This document shows positions 16,743-26,964 of a DNA stretch of 64,000 bases, in pieces. The notes beneath the pieces are model-generated. The model saw only the letters and a list, made by a program, of their open reading frames with translations, was not told the DNA's origin and searched no databases. Position 1 is the stretch's first letter; every line of letters starts with the position of its first letter. The position numbers were made by a program, and so were the translations under genes. The DNA is from Gemmatimonadaceae bacterium (GTDB taxonomy: Bacteria; Gemmatimonadota; Gemmatimonadetes; Gemmatimonadales; Gemmatimonadaceae): the NCBI GenBank assembly GCA_035633115.1, contig DASQFN010000103.1, positions 62,001 through 126,000 of the forward strand, read 5' to 3'.

Positions 16743-17738
16743 CTACAGGTCTCCGAGCATCTGCGCCTTGAAGGTCGCGACAGCTCCAACTACGCCCGCA
16801 GAAAGCGGCAGATTGCCGGGTACGATCCGGCACGCCTCCACCGCCGGCTTGAACGCTCTTCGTCTGACCTCGGCGCGCATCGGATCGAACAGCTGATCTC
16901 CCGCCTGCGTGACTCCTCCGGCGATGACGACGGTGTCGGGATTGAAGACGTTTATCAGATTGGAGATTCCCACACCAATGAAGTGTGCCGTGTCGCGGAC
17001 GACCTCGATCGCCACAGCATCCCCGCGCTTCGACGCCTCGAATACAATTTGTGCGGTGATGCGGCTGACGTCGCCGTTGACCATCTCGCTGAGAATTGAA
17101 TCGCCGTCCACCTTCAGCAGCTCACACGCACGCTGGGCGATTGCCGGGCCCGATGCGTATGCCTCGAGGCACCCGTAGTTGCCGCATTTGCACCGCCGGC
17201 CGGTGGAATCGATCGTCGTGTGCCCGATCTCTCCGGCGGCATCCGACGAGCCGTGGTAAAGCTTGCCGTCGAGAATCAGGCCGCCGCCGATGCCGGTGCC
17301 GATCGTCATTCCAACAACATTCCGGCCACCCTTCGCGGCACCGCACCACCATTCCCCGAGCGTCGCGCAATTCGCGTCGTTATCGAGAGACGCTGGGAGA
17401 TTCACGCGGCTTCCGACTTCATCGCGGAGTGGAAAATTCTCCCACCCGAGGTTTGGCGTGACGATGATTACGCCTTTCGCGCGGTCCAGGGGCCCGGGAG
17501 ATCCAATCCCCACGCCCAGGAAATCCGATCTCTCAGCGCCGGTCTCGGCACGCGTTTGCTCGATCACATCCTCGATCATCCTGACAATGCGCTCAACTAC
17601 AGCCGCGGAGCCCTCTTCAGCCCTCGTCTGCCCCATGCGCATGGCGATCTCGCGGGTTCCGTCGGTCGGCATCGCGCCTGCCGCGATGTTGGTTCCTCCG
17701 AGATCGACTCCTACGATGAACTGCTCTCTCACGGTCAA
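16743..17738 (-). CDS. ROK-family sugar kinase (glucokinase type)
   Basis: This 331-residue cytoplasmic kinase phosphorylates a hexose, most likely glucose, with ATP. The phosphate-1 motif VGVDLGGTNIAAG, the ROK signature region GEIGHTTIDSTGRRCKCGNYGCLEAYAS with its zinc-binding His and Cys residues, and the catalytic Asp in LDNDANCATLGEWW are present. The start is either TTG 17738 or GTG 17732; neither has a strong ribosome site. It stands 12 nt downstream of the glycosyltransferase and 5 nt upstream of the PfkB kinase. Confidence 0.92.
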   Translation of the reverse strand: MTVREQFIVGVDLGGTNIAAGAMPTDGTREIAMRMGQTRAEEGSAAVVERIVRMIEDVIEQTRAETGAERSDFLGVGIGSPGPLDRAKGVIIVTPNLGWENFPLRDEVGSRVNLPASLDNDANCATLGEWWCGAAKGGRNVVGMTIGTGIGGGLILDGKLYHGSSDAAGEIGHTTIDSTGRRCKCGNYGCLEAYASGPAIAQRACELLKVDGDSILSEMVNGDVSRITAQIVFEASKRGDAVAIEVVRDTAHFIGVGISNLINVFNPDTVVIAGGVTQAGDQLFDPMRAEVRRRAFKPAVEACRIVPGNLPLSAGVVGAVATFKAQMLGDL

Positions 17739-17750
17739 ATGAAAGCTCGC

Positions 17751-18782
17751 TTAAGAAATAGTGTTCGTGAGGATCTCATGGACCTCCCTGGACGAAAGTT
17801 CGCGCATACACCGCCAATGTCCAAGCGGGCAGCGGGGAGGACCGTGCCTGTGACATGGGCGGCAGGCGAGCGCGCTCACGCCGGCAGTCCTGCTGCCCGG
17901 CGCCCGCGGGCCGAAGCCGAACTCTGGAACTGTCGGCCCGTACACTGTAACGGTCGTGGTTCCCATGGCCGACGCCAGATGCTGCGACGCAGAATCGTTG
18001 GCGACGAGCGCCGTTGCTCTTGCGATCAACTCGGCCGATCCAAGGAATGACAGCTTCCCGGCGGCGTTGAGACCTCGGCCGGGTGCAAGCTGCGATACGA
18101 TTGTCTCACCCGTCGCGACATCTGCATTTCCGCCGACCACGACCACTGCGAAGCGGTTGTGCAGCAAAGTCGCGAGCTCCGGATAAAAGGGCCACCGCTT
18201 GGTTCCCCAGGCGCTTCCCGGAGCAAGAGCTATGAAGGGCTCGGTAAGACCATGGTCGGTGAGAAGCCTGTCCACGGCGCGACGCTCGTCATCGCCGGGA
18301 TACAGGCGCGGCCGCACTTGTTCCGGCCGGGGCGGATCGGCGCACTCGCTCATGGACAGCCACCACAGTCGCTCGGCATGGTGCAGCTCGGCGTTGTATC
18401 GCACGCGTTGCGTGTAGAGTGCACGTCCGGCCGACGTATCGAAGCCGATTCTCTCTTTTACCCCGCCCGCCAGCGCGAGCATCGCGCTGCGCAACGAGCC
18501 CTGCGCCAGGTAAGCCGCGTCGTAACTGCCATTCGGCAATCCTGCATTCCTCCCAGCATTCCGCACCCTGCTCACCATCCGGATGAATCCGGAGACGCCC
18601 CTGTCGCCGTCGCGCTTCTCGTACACGAGCGTGTTTCGAATTGCCGGATTGTTGGCCAGCACCTGCGCGCCCGGCAGCGTGGTTACGACGTCGACCTGAG
18701 AACGCTTCGCAAGCTCGGCGATAAGTGGGGTTGTAAGGACGACGTCGCCCAGAAAGCTCGTCTGCACAACGAGCGTGGCCAT
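17751..18782 (-). CDS. Family 9 glycosyltransferase (ADP-heptose:LPS heptosyltransferase type)
   Basis: This 343-residue cytoplasmic enzyme adds heptose or a related sugar to the LPS core at the inner membrane. The N-terminus TLVVQTSFLGDVVLTTPLI is the family's acceptor-side motif. The C-terminal Rossmann domain has IALAPGSAWGTKRWP and ALVANDSASQHLASAMGTTTVTVYGPT, which bind the ADP-sugar. A Cys-rich tail (ACRPCHRHGPPRCPLGHWRCM) is typical of WaaF-like members. Its ATG lies 3 nt after the lepA stop. WaaF is the likeliest member, but WaaC or WaaQ cannot be excluded. Confidence 0.88.
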   Translation of the reverse strand: MATLVVQTSFLGDVVLTTPLIAELAKRSQVDVVTTLPGAQVLANNPAIRNTLVYEKRDGDRGVSGFIRMVSRVRNAGRNAGLPNGSYDAAYLAQGSLRSAMLALAGGVKERIGFDTSAGRALYTQRVRYNAELHHAERLWWLSMSECADPPRPEQVRPRLYPGDDERRAVDRLLTDHGLTEPFIALAPGSAWGTKRWPFYPELATLLHNRFAVVVVGGNADVATGETIVSQLAPGRGLNAAGKLSFLGSAELIARATALVANDSASQHLASAMGTTTVTVYGPTVPEFGFGPRAPGSRTAGVSALACRPCHRHGPPRCPLGHWRCMRELSSREVHEILTNTIS

Positions 18783-18785
18783 GCG

Positions 18786-20582
18786 TTACTCCACCTGCAG
18801 GACCGCGAGAAACGCTTCCTGCGGAATCTCCACCGAGCCGACCTGCTTCATGCGCTTCTTTCCTTCCTTCTGCTTCTCCAGAAGCTTGCGCTTTCTCGTG
18901 ATGTCACCGCCGTAGCATTTGGCGAGAACATCCTTCCGAACGGGCTTGACCGACGTGCGCGCGATCACTTTCTGTCCGATCGCAGCCTGAATCGCAACTT
19001 CGAACAGCTGCCGCGGAATCAGCTCACGCAGCTTGTCGGCAATCTTGCGTCCCCATTCGTACGCCTTGTCGCGGTGGATGATCACCGAGAAAGCGTCCAC
19101 CGGCTCGCCGTTTATCAGCATGTCGAGCTTCACCAGATCGCTTCGACGATACTCGAGGATCTCGTAGTCGAGCGACGCGTAGCCCCGGCTGATTGTCTTC
19201 AGCCTGTCGAAGAAGTCGAGGATGATCTCCGCGAGCGGAAACTCCCAGTCGAACTCGACGCGCGCAGTGTCGAGGTAAGTCATGTTGCGATAGATGCCGC
19301 GCCGCTCAGTGCCGAGCGACATGATGCCGCCGATGTACTCGGCTGGCGCCATGATCCGCGCCTTGACGTACGGCTCCTCGATGTAGTTGATGACGGCCGC
19401 CGGCGGCATGAGCGATGGATTCTCGATCAGCTGGATTTCTCCGTCGGTGCGGTGAACGCGATACTCCACGCTTGGCACCGTCGTGACGAGCTCGAGCTCG
19501 TACTCGCGGCCGAGCCGCTCCTGGACTATCTCCATGTGTAGAAGCCCGAGAAATCCGCAGCGAAAGCCGAAGCCCAGGGCAGTGGACGTTTCAGGCTCGT
19601 ACTGGAGCGACGCGTCGTTGAGCTGAAGCTTCTCCAGCGCGTCGCGAAGGGTTTCGTATTGCGTCGTATCTGTCGGATACAGTCCCGCGAAAACGAAGGA
19701 CCGCACTTCCTTGTAGCCCGGCAGCGGCTGCGGCGCCTTGTTGTCCGCATCGAAGATCGTATCGCCCGCTCGCGTCTCCTTCACCGAGCGCACATTGGCG
19801 ACTACGTACCCGACTTCCCCAGGGCCTAGCTCACTCGTACTGACCTGGCGCAGCTGATTGTATCCGACCTCGGCGACTTCATATACGGAATCGCTTGCCC
19901 CGAAAGTGATTTTCGTGCCCTCGCGAAGAACTCCGTCGACGACGCGGACGCTGGGAATCGCACCCCGGTATCTGTCGTAGTACGAATCATAGATGAGGGC
20001 GCGAAGCGGCCCGTCGGGATCACCCTTCGGGGCAGGAACGCGGCGGACTATCTCCTCGAGCAGCTCGCTTATGCCAACTCCCTCCTTTGCACTCACCAGC
20101 AGAATCTCCTCGGGATCGACGCCGAGGAGATCGTGAACTTCCTGCTTCCGCCGCTCGGGCTCGGCACCCGGCAGATCGATCTTGTTCAGCACGGGAATGA
20201 TCGTGAGTCCGGCGTCGAGAGCCAGGAATAGATTGGAGAGAGTCTGCGCCTGGATTCCCTGCGACGCGTCGACGACGAGGATTGCGCCTTCGCAGGCGGC
20301 GAGCGACCTCGAGACTTCGTAGGTGAAGTCCACGTGACCCGGAGTGTCGATGAGATTCAGCTCATAAGAGCTTCCATCTCGCGCGCCATAGCTCATCCGC
20401 ACTGCGTTGAGCTTGATCGTGATTCCGCGCTCGCGCTCGAGGTCGAGAGTGTCGAGCACCTGCGCTTTCATCTCGCGCTTCTGCAGCATGCCCGTCGCCT
20501 CGATCAGCCGATCGGCAAGCGTGGACTTGCCGTGGTCGATGTGGGCGACGATGCAGAAATTCCGGATGTGATCGAGTTGCAT
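18786..20582 (-). CDS. lepA: Elongation factor 4 (LepA)
   Basis: This 598-residue ribosome-associated GTPase remobilises stalled ribosomes. The G domain starts with [15 protein letters not shown], followed by ERERGITIK (switch I), DTPGHVDF (G3) and NKIDLPGA (G4). The LepA-specific C-terminal domain is present from about residue 485, including [25 protein letters not shown]. Length and layout are normal. It is the first gene of the minus-strand unit that continues to the EnvC gene. ATG 20580-20582 has no convincing Shine-Dalgarno sequence. Confidence 0.98.
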   Translation of the reverse strand: MQLDHIRNFCIVAHIDHGKSTLADRLIEATGMLQKREMKAQVLDTLDLERERGITIKLNAVRMSYGARDGSSYELNLIDTPGHVDFTYEVSRSLAACEGAILVVDASQGIQAQTLSNLFLALDAGLTIIPVLNKIDLPGAEPERRKQEVHDLLGVDPEEILLVSAKEGVGISELLEEIVRRVPAPKGDPDGPLRALIYDSYYDRYRGAIPSVRVVDGVLREGTKITFGASDSVYEVAEVGYNQLRQVSTSELGPGEVGYVVANVRSVKETRAGDTIFDADNKAPQPLPGYKEVRSFVFAGLYPTDTTQYETLRDALEKLQLNDASLQYEPETSTALGFGFRCGFLGLLHMEIVQERLGREYELELVTTVPSVEYRVHRTDGEIQLIENPSLMPPAAVINYIEEPYVKARIMAPAEYIGGIMSLGTERRGIYRNMTYLDTARVEFDWEFPLAEIILDFFDRLKTISRGYASLDYEILEYRRSDLVKLDMLINGEPVDAFSVIIHRDKAYEWGRKIADKLRELIPRQLFEVAIQAAIGQKVIARTSVKPVRKDVLAKCYGGDITRKRKLLEKQKEGKKRMKQVGSVEIPQEAFLAVLQVE

Positions 20583-20597
20583 GGGAGCGGATTCGAC

Positions 20598-20664
20598 GGA
20601 TCAGAACGGATCAGAGACGAATACTCTGACGTTCTAAACTACATACAAAATGGTTCTGATCCGT
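20598..20664. repeat. Inverted repeat upstream of lepA
   Basis: The words ACGGATCAGAAC (start about 20598) and GTTCTGATCCGT (about 20653-20664) form a 12-bp inverted repeat separated by about 43 nt of AT-richer sequence. The first arm is followed at once by a second GGATCAG. It lies just upstream of the lepA start, so it could be an operator or part of the leader. Confidence 0.4.
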
Positions 20665-20685
20665 TCGATTCGTTGAATCCACGAC

Positions 20686-20714
20686 CTTCGCCGACGCGGC
20701 CCGCGTCGGCGAAG
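20686..20714. terminator. Perfect 13-bp hairpin
   Basis: CTTCGCCGACGCG (20686-20698) and CGCGTCGGCGAAG (20702-20714) are exact complements with a 3-nt loop. The hairpin follows the minus-strand DUF4384-like gene by about 20 nt and separates it from lepA. There is no T-tract, so termination may need a factor. Confidence 0.6.
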
Positions 20715-20733
20715 GGATCGGGAAAGCGTGAAG

Positions 20734-22029
20734 CTATTGCGCTGGCGGCGGTGGTGGTGGTGGAGCTGGCTCGACCCTCGGCGCCGGATGCTCGCGCGCT
20801 ACTGGCGCGGGACGCGGTTCCTGTCGCTGTTCGACTCTCGGCGCTTCATAGCGCTGAACCGGAGGGGCCTCATAGCGCTGCACCGCCGGCGGCTCATACC
20901 GTTGCGCTGCCGGCGGCTCGTATCTCTGCACCGGCGAGGGCTCATACCGCTGCGCGGCTTGCGGGTCAAGCCGAGGCGCAGCGGGCACCTCGAAACGTTG
21001 CACCGGCGCAGGCTCGTGACGCGGCTGCCCGACTACATAAGGCGCCGGCTCGTCGTCGCGCACCGGCTGGGGTCTCTGCCGGCGCTCGACTTTCAGATTG
21101 TCACTGTTGTCGATGACGCGCGGTGAAGCCGACCGTTCACGCGCTCCGGAATACTTGGAGAAATTGGACTGGTCTGAATTCGCGGCTTCTGCTGCAACGC
21201 CGGGGTCGGGAATGATTCTACCCGGAGGTGCCATCTTGGGCCGGCGCACCGTGCGTGTCGGAGTTGTTGGAGCCGGCGTCTGCGGCGGCCGCACTACGAT
21301 GTAGGGAAATCCGCCGATGCCGGAACCGGCGTACGAGCGGCAGTAGCTGATCGCCTGCAAACCGTAGTACCTGAGGCAGGTGTGATACTGATCCTCGTAC
21401 CACGCGCCGCCATAACCCGACCCGTATCCGTATCCGAAGCCGGACCCGTACCCGTAGCGGTCGTATCGGCTCCCCTCAATGACCTGGTACTGGATGTAAT
21501 CCGTGGAATAGTCCGCGCGCTCGGACAGGGTTCTGGAGACGAAAGTGTTTACGGCCCTGTATGGATCGCCGTAGCCAAATCCCGCGAGGCGCGTCGTGGT
21601 CCACTGGCCGCCGCTGTTGAAGGCCCGGTAGTCGAAAGGCTCGAAAGACGCGACAGCGAAGACATATCCAACGCCTTCGGGCTCGTTGAGATAGAACTCC
21701 CGCCGCCCGCCGAACGGCACCTCGTCGTTGGCGAACTCGTTACGGTATTGTCGCTGAGCGGTGGGTCGTCGCGGATAAAGGATTGACACGTTTCCGGTTG
21801 TCGTGACACGGAGAATCGTGACGTAAGCGCCTGGCTCGCTCTCGAAGTAAGTACGAATGCGCTCGCCTGATCTGAAGACGTAGCGATCGACCCAGACCTC
21901 TACTTCGGGCGCGCGTCCGTAGTTGCGATCGGTGCTCCTGGGGCGGGCACCATCCACTCGTTGCGCGTGGGCGCTGCCGGCGATGACGAGCAGCGATGCT
22001 GCCGCGAGGACCAGCCGGTTCTGTCTCAT
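20734..22029 (-). CDS. Secreted DUF4384-like protein with C-terminal QRYE repeats
   Basis: This 431-residue protein has a signal peptide (LVLAAASLLVIAGSAHAQ). Residues 40-130 (VWVDRYVFRSGERIRTYFE ... VTILRVTTTGNVSILYP) follow the pattern of DUF4384 domains, often found in surface proteins. A Tyr/Gly-rich stretch (YGSGFGYGYGSGYGG) comes next, then an extended Pro-rich tail with about six near-repeats of the PAVQRYE type and a final polyproline. The tail looks like a cell-wall-crossing spacer. ATG at 22027-22029 follows AAAGGAG with good spacing; GTG at 22030 is an alternative. It diverges from mfd. Confidence 0.8.
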   Translation of the reverse strand: MRQNRLVLAAASLLVIAGSAHAQRVDGARPRSTDRNYGRAPEVEVWVDRYVFRSGERIRTYFESEPGAYVTILRVTTTGNVSILYPRRPTAQRQYRNEFANDEVPFGGRREFYLNEPEGVGYVFAVASFEPFDYRAFNSGGQWTTTRLAGFGYGDPYRAVNTFVSRTLSERADYSTDYIQYQVIEGSRYDRYGYGSGFGYGYGSGYGGAWYEDQYHTCLRYYGLQAISYCRSYAGSGIGGFPYIVVRPPQTPAPTTPTRTVRRPKMAPPGRIIPDPGVAAEAANSDQSNFSKYSGARERSASPRVIDNSDNLKVERRQRPQPVRDDEPAPYVVGQPRHEPAPVQRFEVPAAPRLDPQAAQRYEPSPVQRYEPPAAQRYEPPAVQRYEAPPVQRYEAPRVEQRQEPRPAPVAREHPAPRVEPAPPPPPPPAQ

Positions 22030-22096
22030 CACCGCTCCTTTATCATGCCGCGTACTCGGCTACCCCGAGGGCTGTAAGTACTATACCTTGCGCGCG

Positions 22097-25000
22097 GTGT
22101 CACTGCCAGCATTACTCGAGGCCGTCGAGGCGCTTCCCGAATTTACAAGATCGGTAGACGCGCTTCCGCCAATCTGCCCGCGCCTACACCTCTCAGGGCT
22201 CGAAGGTTCCAGCGACTGCGTCGTCACCGCCGCTCTGAGCCGTCGCGGTCCGGGGCGGTTCTTCGTCGTGGTCGCCGAAAGTGTGGCCACAGCCGAGCGC
22301 TGGCTTGCGGATCTCGAATCGCTTGAGGATGAGCTGCCCGTCGCGTTCTATCCACCCCGTGAAGGATTCGGAGAAGCCGAGCCGCACGCGGAAGTGGCCG
22401 GCGAGCGCGTCGAGACTCTCGAGCGTCTTGCCCGCGGCGACGTTCGGATCCTCCTCACCACGGCGCGGGCGCTGCTCGAGCGCACCCAGCTTCCGAGGGC
22501 GCTGGCGCATACTCGCCTGGAGCTGAGAAAGAGCGACACGCGGCGCCCCGAAGATCTAGCCAGTCATCTCGAGTCGATTGGTTTCGAGCGCACTGCGATG
22601 GTGGACGACGTGGCGCAGTTCAGTGTCCGTGGAGGGATCTTCGACATTTACGGCTTCGGGATGGCCGAGCCGGTGCGTCTCGAATTCTGGGGCGACGAGA
22701 TCGTGGAGCTCAGGCACTTCGATCTGGTGACCCAGCGATCCACGAGAGACGCGGAGCTCGCGCTGATACTTCCCGTAGACGGCCAGCTCACGGGGCCGGC
22801 CGAGGAAAGCGAGCGCGTCTCGATCGTCTCGCTGTTCTCGCCCGACACGATCGTCGTAATACCGGAGGACAGCCATGTAGCCCCGGAGCTGCATCGCACG
22901 TGGGAAGAGGCGGAGCATCACATCGAGCTCGCGCGTCGCCGGGGAGAAGATGCACCGGACCGCGAGCAGCTTTTTGCCGAGCCCTTCGAGATCGTTCGAG
23001 CGCTCCGAGCGCTCGGTCTCGTCGCGCTGAGCACGGGTGACGGCGAGCGGCGTCCCGATTTCATCGAGGACTCGCGGAGCGCCGGTCCGGACCCCGATGC
23101 GCCAGCGGACCGCGATCATGAGATCGAGACTCGATCGGTGAATTTCCCGCTCACTTCGCCTGAGCCGATTCTCCGCGACATGAAACGGCTCCGCGAAGTG
23201 GTGGCTGACGGGCTCTCGACGATCATTCTCTGCGACAATGCCGGCCAGGCGGAGCGGCTCGACGAGCTTCTGTCGGAGGGAAGACGTCCTCCGAACGCCG
23301 CTCTCGCGATTGGAGTTCTTCACGGCGGCTTCGTCATTCCGCCATGGGTTGACAATCAGGGGCTTCGCGTCCTCACCGACCACGAGATATTCCGCCGCGA
23401 GCGCCGCATCCGCAGATCGCGCCGCTACGCGACCGGTTCGGCAATCGAGAGCCTCACCGCCCTCACGCCGGGAGACTACGTCGTCCACCTGGAGCACGGC
23501 GTCGGCATCTATCGCGGGATAGAAAAGGTCTTTTTCCGCGAGAGCACGGTCGAGGCGGCAGTGATCGAGTACGAGGGCGGCGACAGGTTGAACGTCCCGC
23601 TCTACCGAATCGATCAGATCGAGCGTTATCGATCGGCGGCCGACATCACGCGCGACGCTCCGCCCCCGCGGCTGCATTCTCTCGGTGGAAAGCGCTGGGC
23701 GCAGCAGCGCGACAGAACTCGCGCGGCGATTCAGGAAATGACCGCTGAGCTGCTCGACCTCTATGCTCGCCGCAAGGTCGCTACGCGTCCGCCGCACCTG
23801 CCCGACACACCATGGCAGCGGCAGCTGGAATCCTCATTTCTGTTCGAGGATACACCCGACCAGCGGACGGCCACGACCGACGTCAAATCCGACATGGAGC
23901 GCGCGAGGCCGATGGATCGGCTGCTCGTCGGTGACGTGGGGTACGGAAAAACTGAGATCGCCGTGCGCGCCGCGTTCAAGGCGGTTCAGTCAGGCCGGCA
24001 GGTGGCTGTGCTCGTGCCAACGACAATTCTCGCCGAGCAGCACGCGCGAACGTTCGGCGACCGTCTCGCGGATTTTCCCGTCGTCGTTCGCACTCTCAGC
24101 CGCTTCGAGACTTCGAAGCAGCAGCAGGCGGTAATCGAAGAGCTCTCGGACGGGCGGGCGGACATCGTCATCGGGACTCACCGCCTCCTCAGCCCCGACG
24201 TTCGATTCAAGAACCTCGGCGTCATCGTCGTCGATGAGGAGCACCGCTTCGGGGTGAAGCACAAGGAGAGGCTCAAGCATCTGAAGCTCGAGACCGACGT
24301 ACTGACTCTGACGGCGACTCCGATTCCGCGCACGCTTCACATCTCGCTCGCCGGCCTGCGCGACATGACACTGATGCAGACTCCGCCGCGCGACCGGTCA
24401 CCGGTTCTCACGTTCGTCGAGCCGTGGGACGACGGGCTGATCGAGGAAGGGATCACGCGCGAGCTCGATCGCGGGGGCCAGGTGTTCTTCGTTCACAACC
24501 GCGTGGAGACAATCGACGCGATCGCGGACCACGTGCAGCGCCTCGTGCCGCGTGCGCGAGTAGCCGTTGGCCATGGGCAGATGCGCGAGCGCGACCTCGA
24601 GCAGGTGATGCGCGAGTTCGTCGACGGCGAGACTGACGTGCTCGTATCGACGATGATCGTCGAATCCGGCCTGGACGTTCCGAACGCGAACACGATGTTC
24701 GTGAACCGTGCCGATCATTTTGGCCTGGCACAGCTGTACCAGCTTCGAGGACGAGTCGGGCGCTCGCACCGCCGTGCGACATGTTATCTGCTCGTGCCCG
24801 ACGCAGACATCGACGAGGACGCAAACCGCCGCCTCAAGATTCTGGAGCACCACACGGAGCTGGGCGCCGGCTACCGGATTGCGCTGAAGGACCTGGAGCT
24901 GCGCGGCGCCGGCAACCTTCTCGGACCGGAGCAGTCCGGATTCGTAACCGCAGTTGGATTCGACATGTACCTCCGGATGCTCGAGGAGACCGTGACTCGG

Positions 25001-25504
25001 GTCGTGCGCGGCGACTCCGCGCCGAAGCTGCTGCCGGCGGACGTGTCGGTGGACGTGCCGTCATACCTCCCGGACGAGTACATCGCCGGCCAGGACGCCA
25101 AGCTCGATATCTACAGGCGGCTCACTCACATGACCGACCCCGTGCCGATAGAGGCCCTGCGTGAGGAGGTTCGCGACCGGTTCGGGCCTCTCCCGGCGCC
25201 CGCAGAAGCGTTCTTTGCGGTTGCACTGCTTCGCGTGCTCGGGGGAACGGCGGACATCGAGTCCATTCTGGTGCGCGGCAATGAAGCGCGTATTACCTTT
25301 CGCGAGCACGCGGTGCCCCGAATGAAGGGGATCTCTGCGGCGTTTCACGAAGTACAATTCCAGGCTGAAGTGCGGCGCGCTCATCCGCTCTCACTCAAGC
25401 TGACACGGCTGGGCGGCGCAGAGCTTCTCACCGGCCTTGTTCGCGCGCTCGCAACACTGCAAGCACAGCTTACCTCCGGCACACAACAAACCAAATCGAA
25501 ATGA
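22097..25504 (+). CDS. mfd: Transcription-repair coupling factor Mfd
   Basis: This roughly 1135-residue DNA translocase removes RNA polymerase stalled at lesions and recruits UvrA. The UvrB-homology region ([19 protein letters not shown]), the RNAP-interaction domain ([23 protein letters not shown]) and the two RecG-like helicase domains are in order. Walker [10 protein letters not shown] lies near 23931 and the DEEH box [15 protein letters not shown] near 24229; motif [15 protein letters not shown] is intact. The C-terminal TRCF domain ([20 protein letters not shown]) is present. The start is uncertain: GTG 22097 or TTG 22088; the longer reading covers the divergent gene. The TGA overlaps the next start (ATGA). 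Confidence 0.97.
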   Translation: MSLPALLEAVEALPEFTRSVDALPPICPRLHLSGLEGSSDCVVTAALSRRGPGRFFVVVAESVATAERWLADLESLEDELPVAFYPPREGFGEAEPHAEVAGERVETLERLARGDVRILLTTARALLERTQLPRALAHTRLELRKSDTRRPEDLASHLESIGFERTAMVDDVAQFSVRGGIFDIYGFGMAEPVRLEFWGDEIVELRHFDLVTQRSTRDAELALILPVDGQLTGPAEESERVSIVSLFSPDTIVVIPEDSHVAPELHRTWEEAEHHIELARRRGEDAPDREQLFAEPFEIVRALRALGLVALSTGDGERRPDFIEDSRSAGPDPDAPADRDHEIETRSVNFPLTSPEPILRDMKRLREVVADGLSTIILCDNAGQAERLDELLSEGRRPPNAALAIGVLHGGFVIPPWVDNQGLRVLTDHEIFRRERRIRRSRRYATGSAIESLTALTPGDYVVHLEHGVGIYRGIEKVFFRESTVEAAVIEYEGGDRLNVPLYRIDQIERYRSAADITRDAPPPRLHSLGGKRWAQQRDRTRAAIQEMTAELLDLYARRKVATRPPHLPDTPWQRQLESSFLFEDTPDQRTATTDVKSDMERARPMDRLLVGDVGYGKTEIAVRAAFKAVQSGRQVAVLVPTTILAEQHARTFGDRLADFPVVVRTLSRFETSKQQQAVIEELSDGRADIVIGTHRLLSPDVRFKNLGVIVVDEEHRFGVKHKERLKHLKLETDVLTLTATPIPRTLHISLAGLRDMTLMQTPPRDRSPVLTFVEPWDDGLIEEGITRELDRGGQVFFVHNRVETIDAIADHVQRLVPRARVAVGHGQMRERDLEQVMREFVDGETDVLVSTMIVESGLDVPNANTMFVNRADHFGLAQLYQLRGRVGRSHRRATCYLLVPDADIDEDANRRLKILEHHTELGAGYRIALKDLELRGAGNLLGPEQSGFVTAVGFDMYLRMLEETVTRVVRGDSAPKLLPADVSVDVPSYLPDEYIAGQDAKLDIYRRLTHMTDPVPIEALREEVRDRFGPLPAPAEAFFAVALLRVLGGTADIESILVRGNEARITFREHAVPRMKGISAAFHEVQFQAEVRRAHPLSLKLTRLGGAELLTGLVRALATLQAQLTSGTQQTKSK

Positions 25505-26928
25505 TCAAGATATTATCAGCTGCCGCAGTGGCTCTGACGATTCTGCTCGCGGGTTGCGATTCACTCCGTGACGCCATGTCCACCCACCCGAGCGTCGTTG
25601 CCAAAGCCGCCGGCGCCGAGCTGAGCGTCACCGAGCTCGCGGCCCTCATCGGAAATTCACAGGCGCCGCTCCGGAAGGACGTCGCCCAGGCCGTCACAGA
25701 CGCCTGGGTGAATTACCAGCTCGTGGGAAAAGCAGCTGCCAATAGCGACTCTCTCAGGGATCCAAAGCTCATCGACAAGGCGATGTGGGCGCCGATAGCC
25801 AACGTCAAGGCGAGCAAGTGGTACCAGCTCGTCTCCAAATCGTGGCGCGCTCCGGACAGCTCTGAGGCGGAAGGCTTCTACAACAACGGGCGGGTGCTCG
25901 CTGCCAACCACATACTGTTGCTGACCCAGGGGCTTCCCGATTCAGCGAAAGCCACGGCGAGGAAGAGGATCGATGCGCTGCGGGCTCAGGCTAGTCCGGC
26001 CAATTTCGCGGATCTCGCCAGGAGAAACAGCCAGGATCCGGGATCGAAGGACAAAGGCGGATCGCTCGGAACTTTCGCGCGGGGAGCGATGGTCGCTCCC
26101 TTCGAGCAAGCCCTTCTCGCTCTGAAGCCCGGAGAGATTTCGCCGGTGGTCGAGACGCAGTACGGCTACCATATCATCCGGCGGCCGTTGTACTCCGAGG
26201 TGCGACCGGAAGTTGTGCAGGCGAGCCAGAGCGTGGGGCTGCAAGCCGCCGAGAGCACCTACCTCGCGACCCTCGAACAAACGGCTGATCTGAAAATGAA
26301 GCCGGGTATCGCGCCGACGGTGCGAGCCGTCGTTGACGATCCTGAGGCCCATAAGACAGACAAGACCGTGCTCGCGACGAGCGATATTGGAGAATTCAGG
26401 GCTTCCGACCTGTCGCGATGGATGACGACGATTCCGCCGCAGGCCGGAATTCAGCAGCGTGTCAAGTCCGCGCCCGATTCGGCAATCCCCAACTTCGTGA
26501 AGAATTTCATCCGCAACGAGCTCGTCGTGCACGCCGCGGACAGCGCTAAGCTCGGGCCTGACTCGACGGAGATGGCACAGATCCGGACATCGTTCGCGAA
26601 TGCCCTTCGAGGCGCGTGGACTGCCCTGGGTGTCAGCCCGAAGGACCTGGCCGCCGCAAAATCGAAGAGCGACCGCGAGAAGCTCGCAAACCAGCGGGCC
26701 CAGGCATACATAAGGAATCTCATGACGCAGAAGGCTCAGTACGTGGACGTGACGGAGCCAGTCCAGTCTGCCCTTCGCGAAAAGTACGGGTACGACATCA
26801 ACAGCGAAGCGATGGGTCGCGCCCTGATCGAGGCATCACAGATACGGTTGAAGGCGGATTCGGCGAAGGCCGCCGGGCAACCACCAACGGCTGTTCCGCT
26901 GCCAAAGCAGGATACGACCACGCGCTGA
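25501..26928 (+). CDS. Lipoprotein peptidyl-prolyl isomerase (parvulin/SurA type)
   Basis: This 475-residue outer-envelope foldase has a lipoprotein signal (LTILLAGC, Cys19). A parvulin domain spans about residues 135-230 (AANHILLL, FADLARRNSQDPGSKDKGG, GYHIIRRP), flanked by helical chaperone-like regions. ATG 25501 overlaps the mfd stop (ATGA). It precedes a second parvulin-type protein, and the pair probably assists outer-membrane protein folding. The parvulin core is about 95 residues; the remaining 240 C-terminal residues are not recognised. Confidence 0.88.
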   Translation: MIKILSAAAVALTILLAGCDSLRDAMSTHPSVVAKAAGAELSVTELAALIGNSQAPLRKDVAQAVTDAWVNYQLVGKAAANSDSLRDPKLIDKAMWAPIANVKASKWYQLVSKSWRAPDSSEAEGFYNNGRVLAANHILLLTQGLPDSAKATARKRIDALRAQASPANFADLARRNSQDPGSKDKGGSLGTFARGAMVAPFEQALLALKPGEISPVVETQYGYHIIRRPLYSEVRPEVVQASQSVGLQAAESTYLATLEQTADLKMKPGIAPTVRAVVDDPEAHKTDKTVLATSDIGEFRASDLSRWMTTIPPQAGIQQRVKSAPDSAIPNFVKNFIRNELVVHAADSAKLGPDSTEMAQIRTSFANALRGAWTALGVSPKDLAAAKSKSDREKLANQRAQAYIRNLMTQKAQYVDVTEPVQSALREKYGYDINSEAMGRALIEASQIRLKADSAKAAGQPPTAVPLPKQDTTTR

Positions 26929-26964
26929 TCGGACCACGGGTTGCCGGAAGGGGTATTGTTGAGG

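Noticed and set aside
18159-19541. 460-codon plus-strand frame opposite the glycosyltransferase and lepA
   Set aside because: It is a shadow of conserved minus-strand genes.
20790-21010. Possible CRISPR-like or tandem DNA repeat
   Set aside because: The periodicity encodes QRYE repeats in the secreted protein; units vary and there are no spacers.
22556-23797. Long minus-strand open frame (413 codons) opposite mfd
   Set aside because: It is the antisense shadow of mfd helicase coding sequence in a GC-rich frame; it has no domain, signal or ribosome site.
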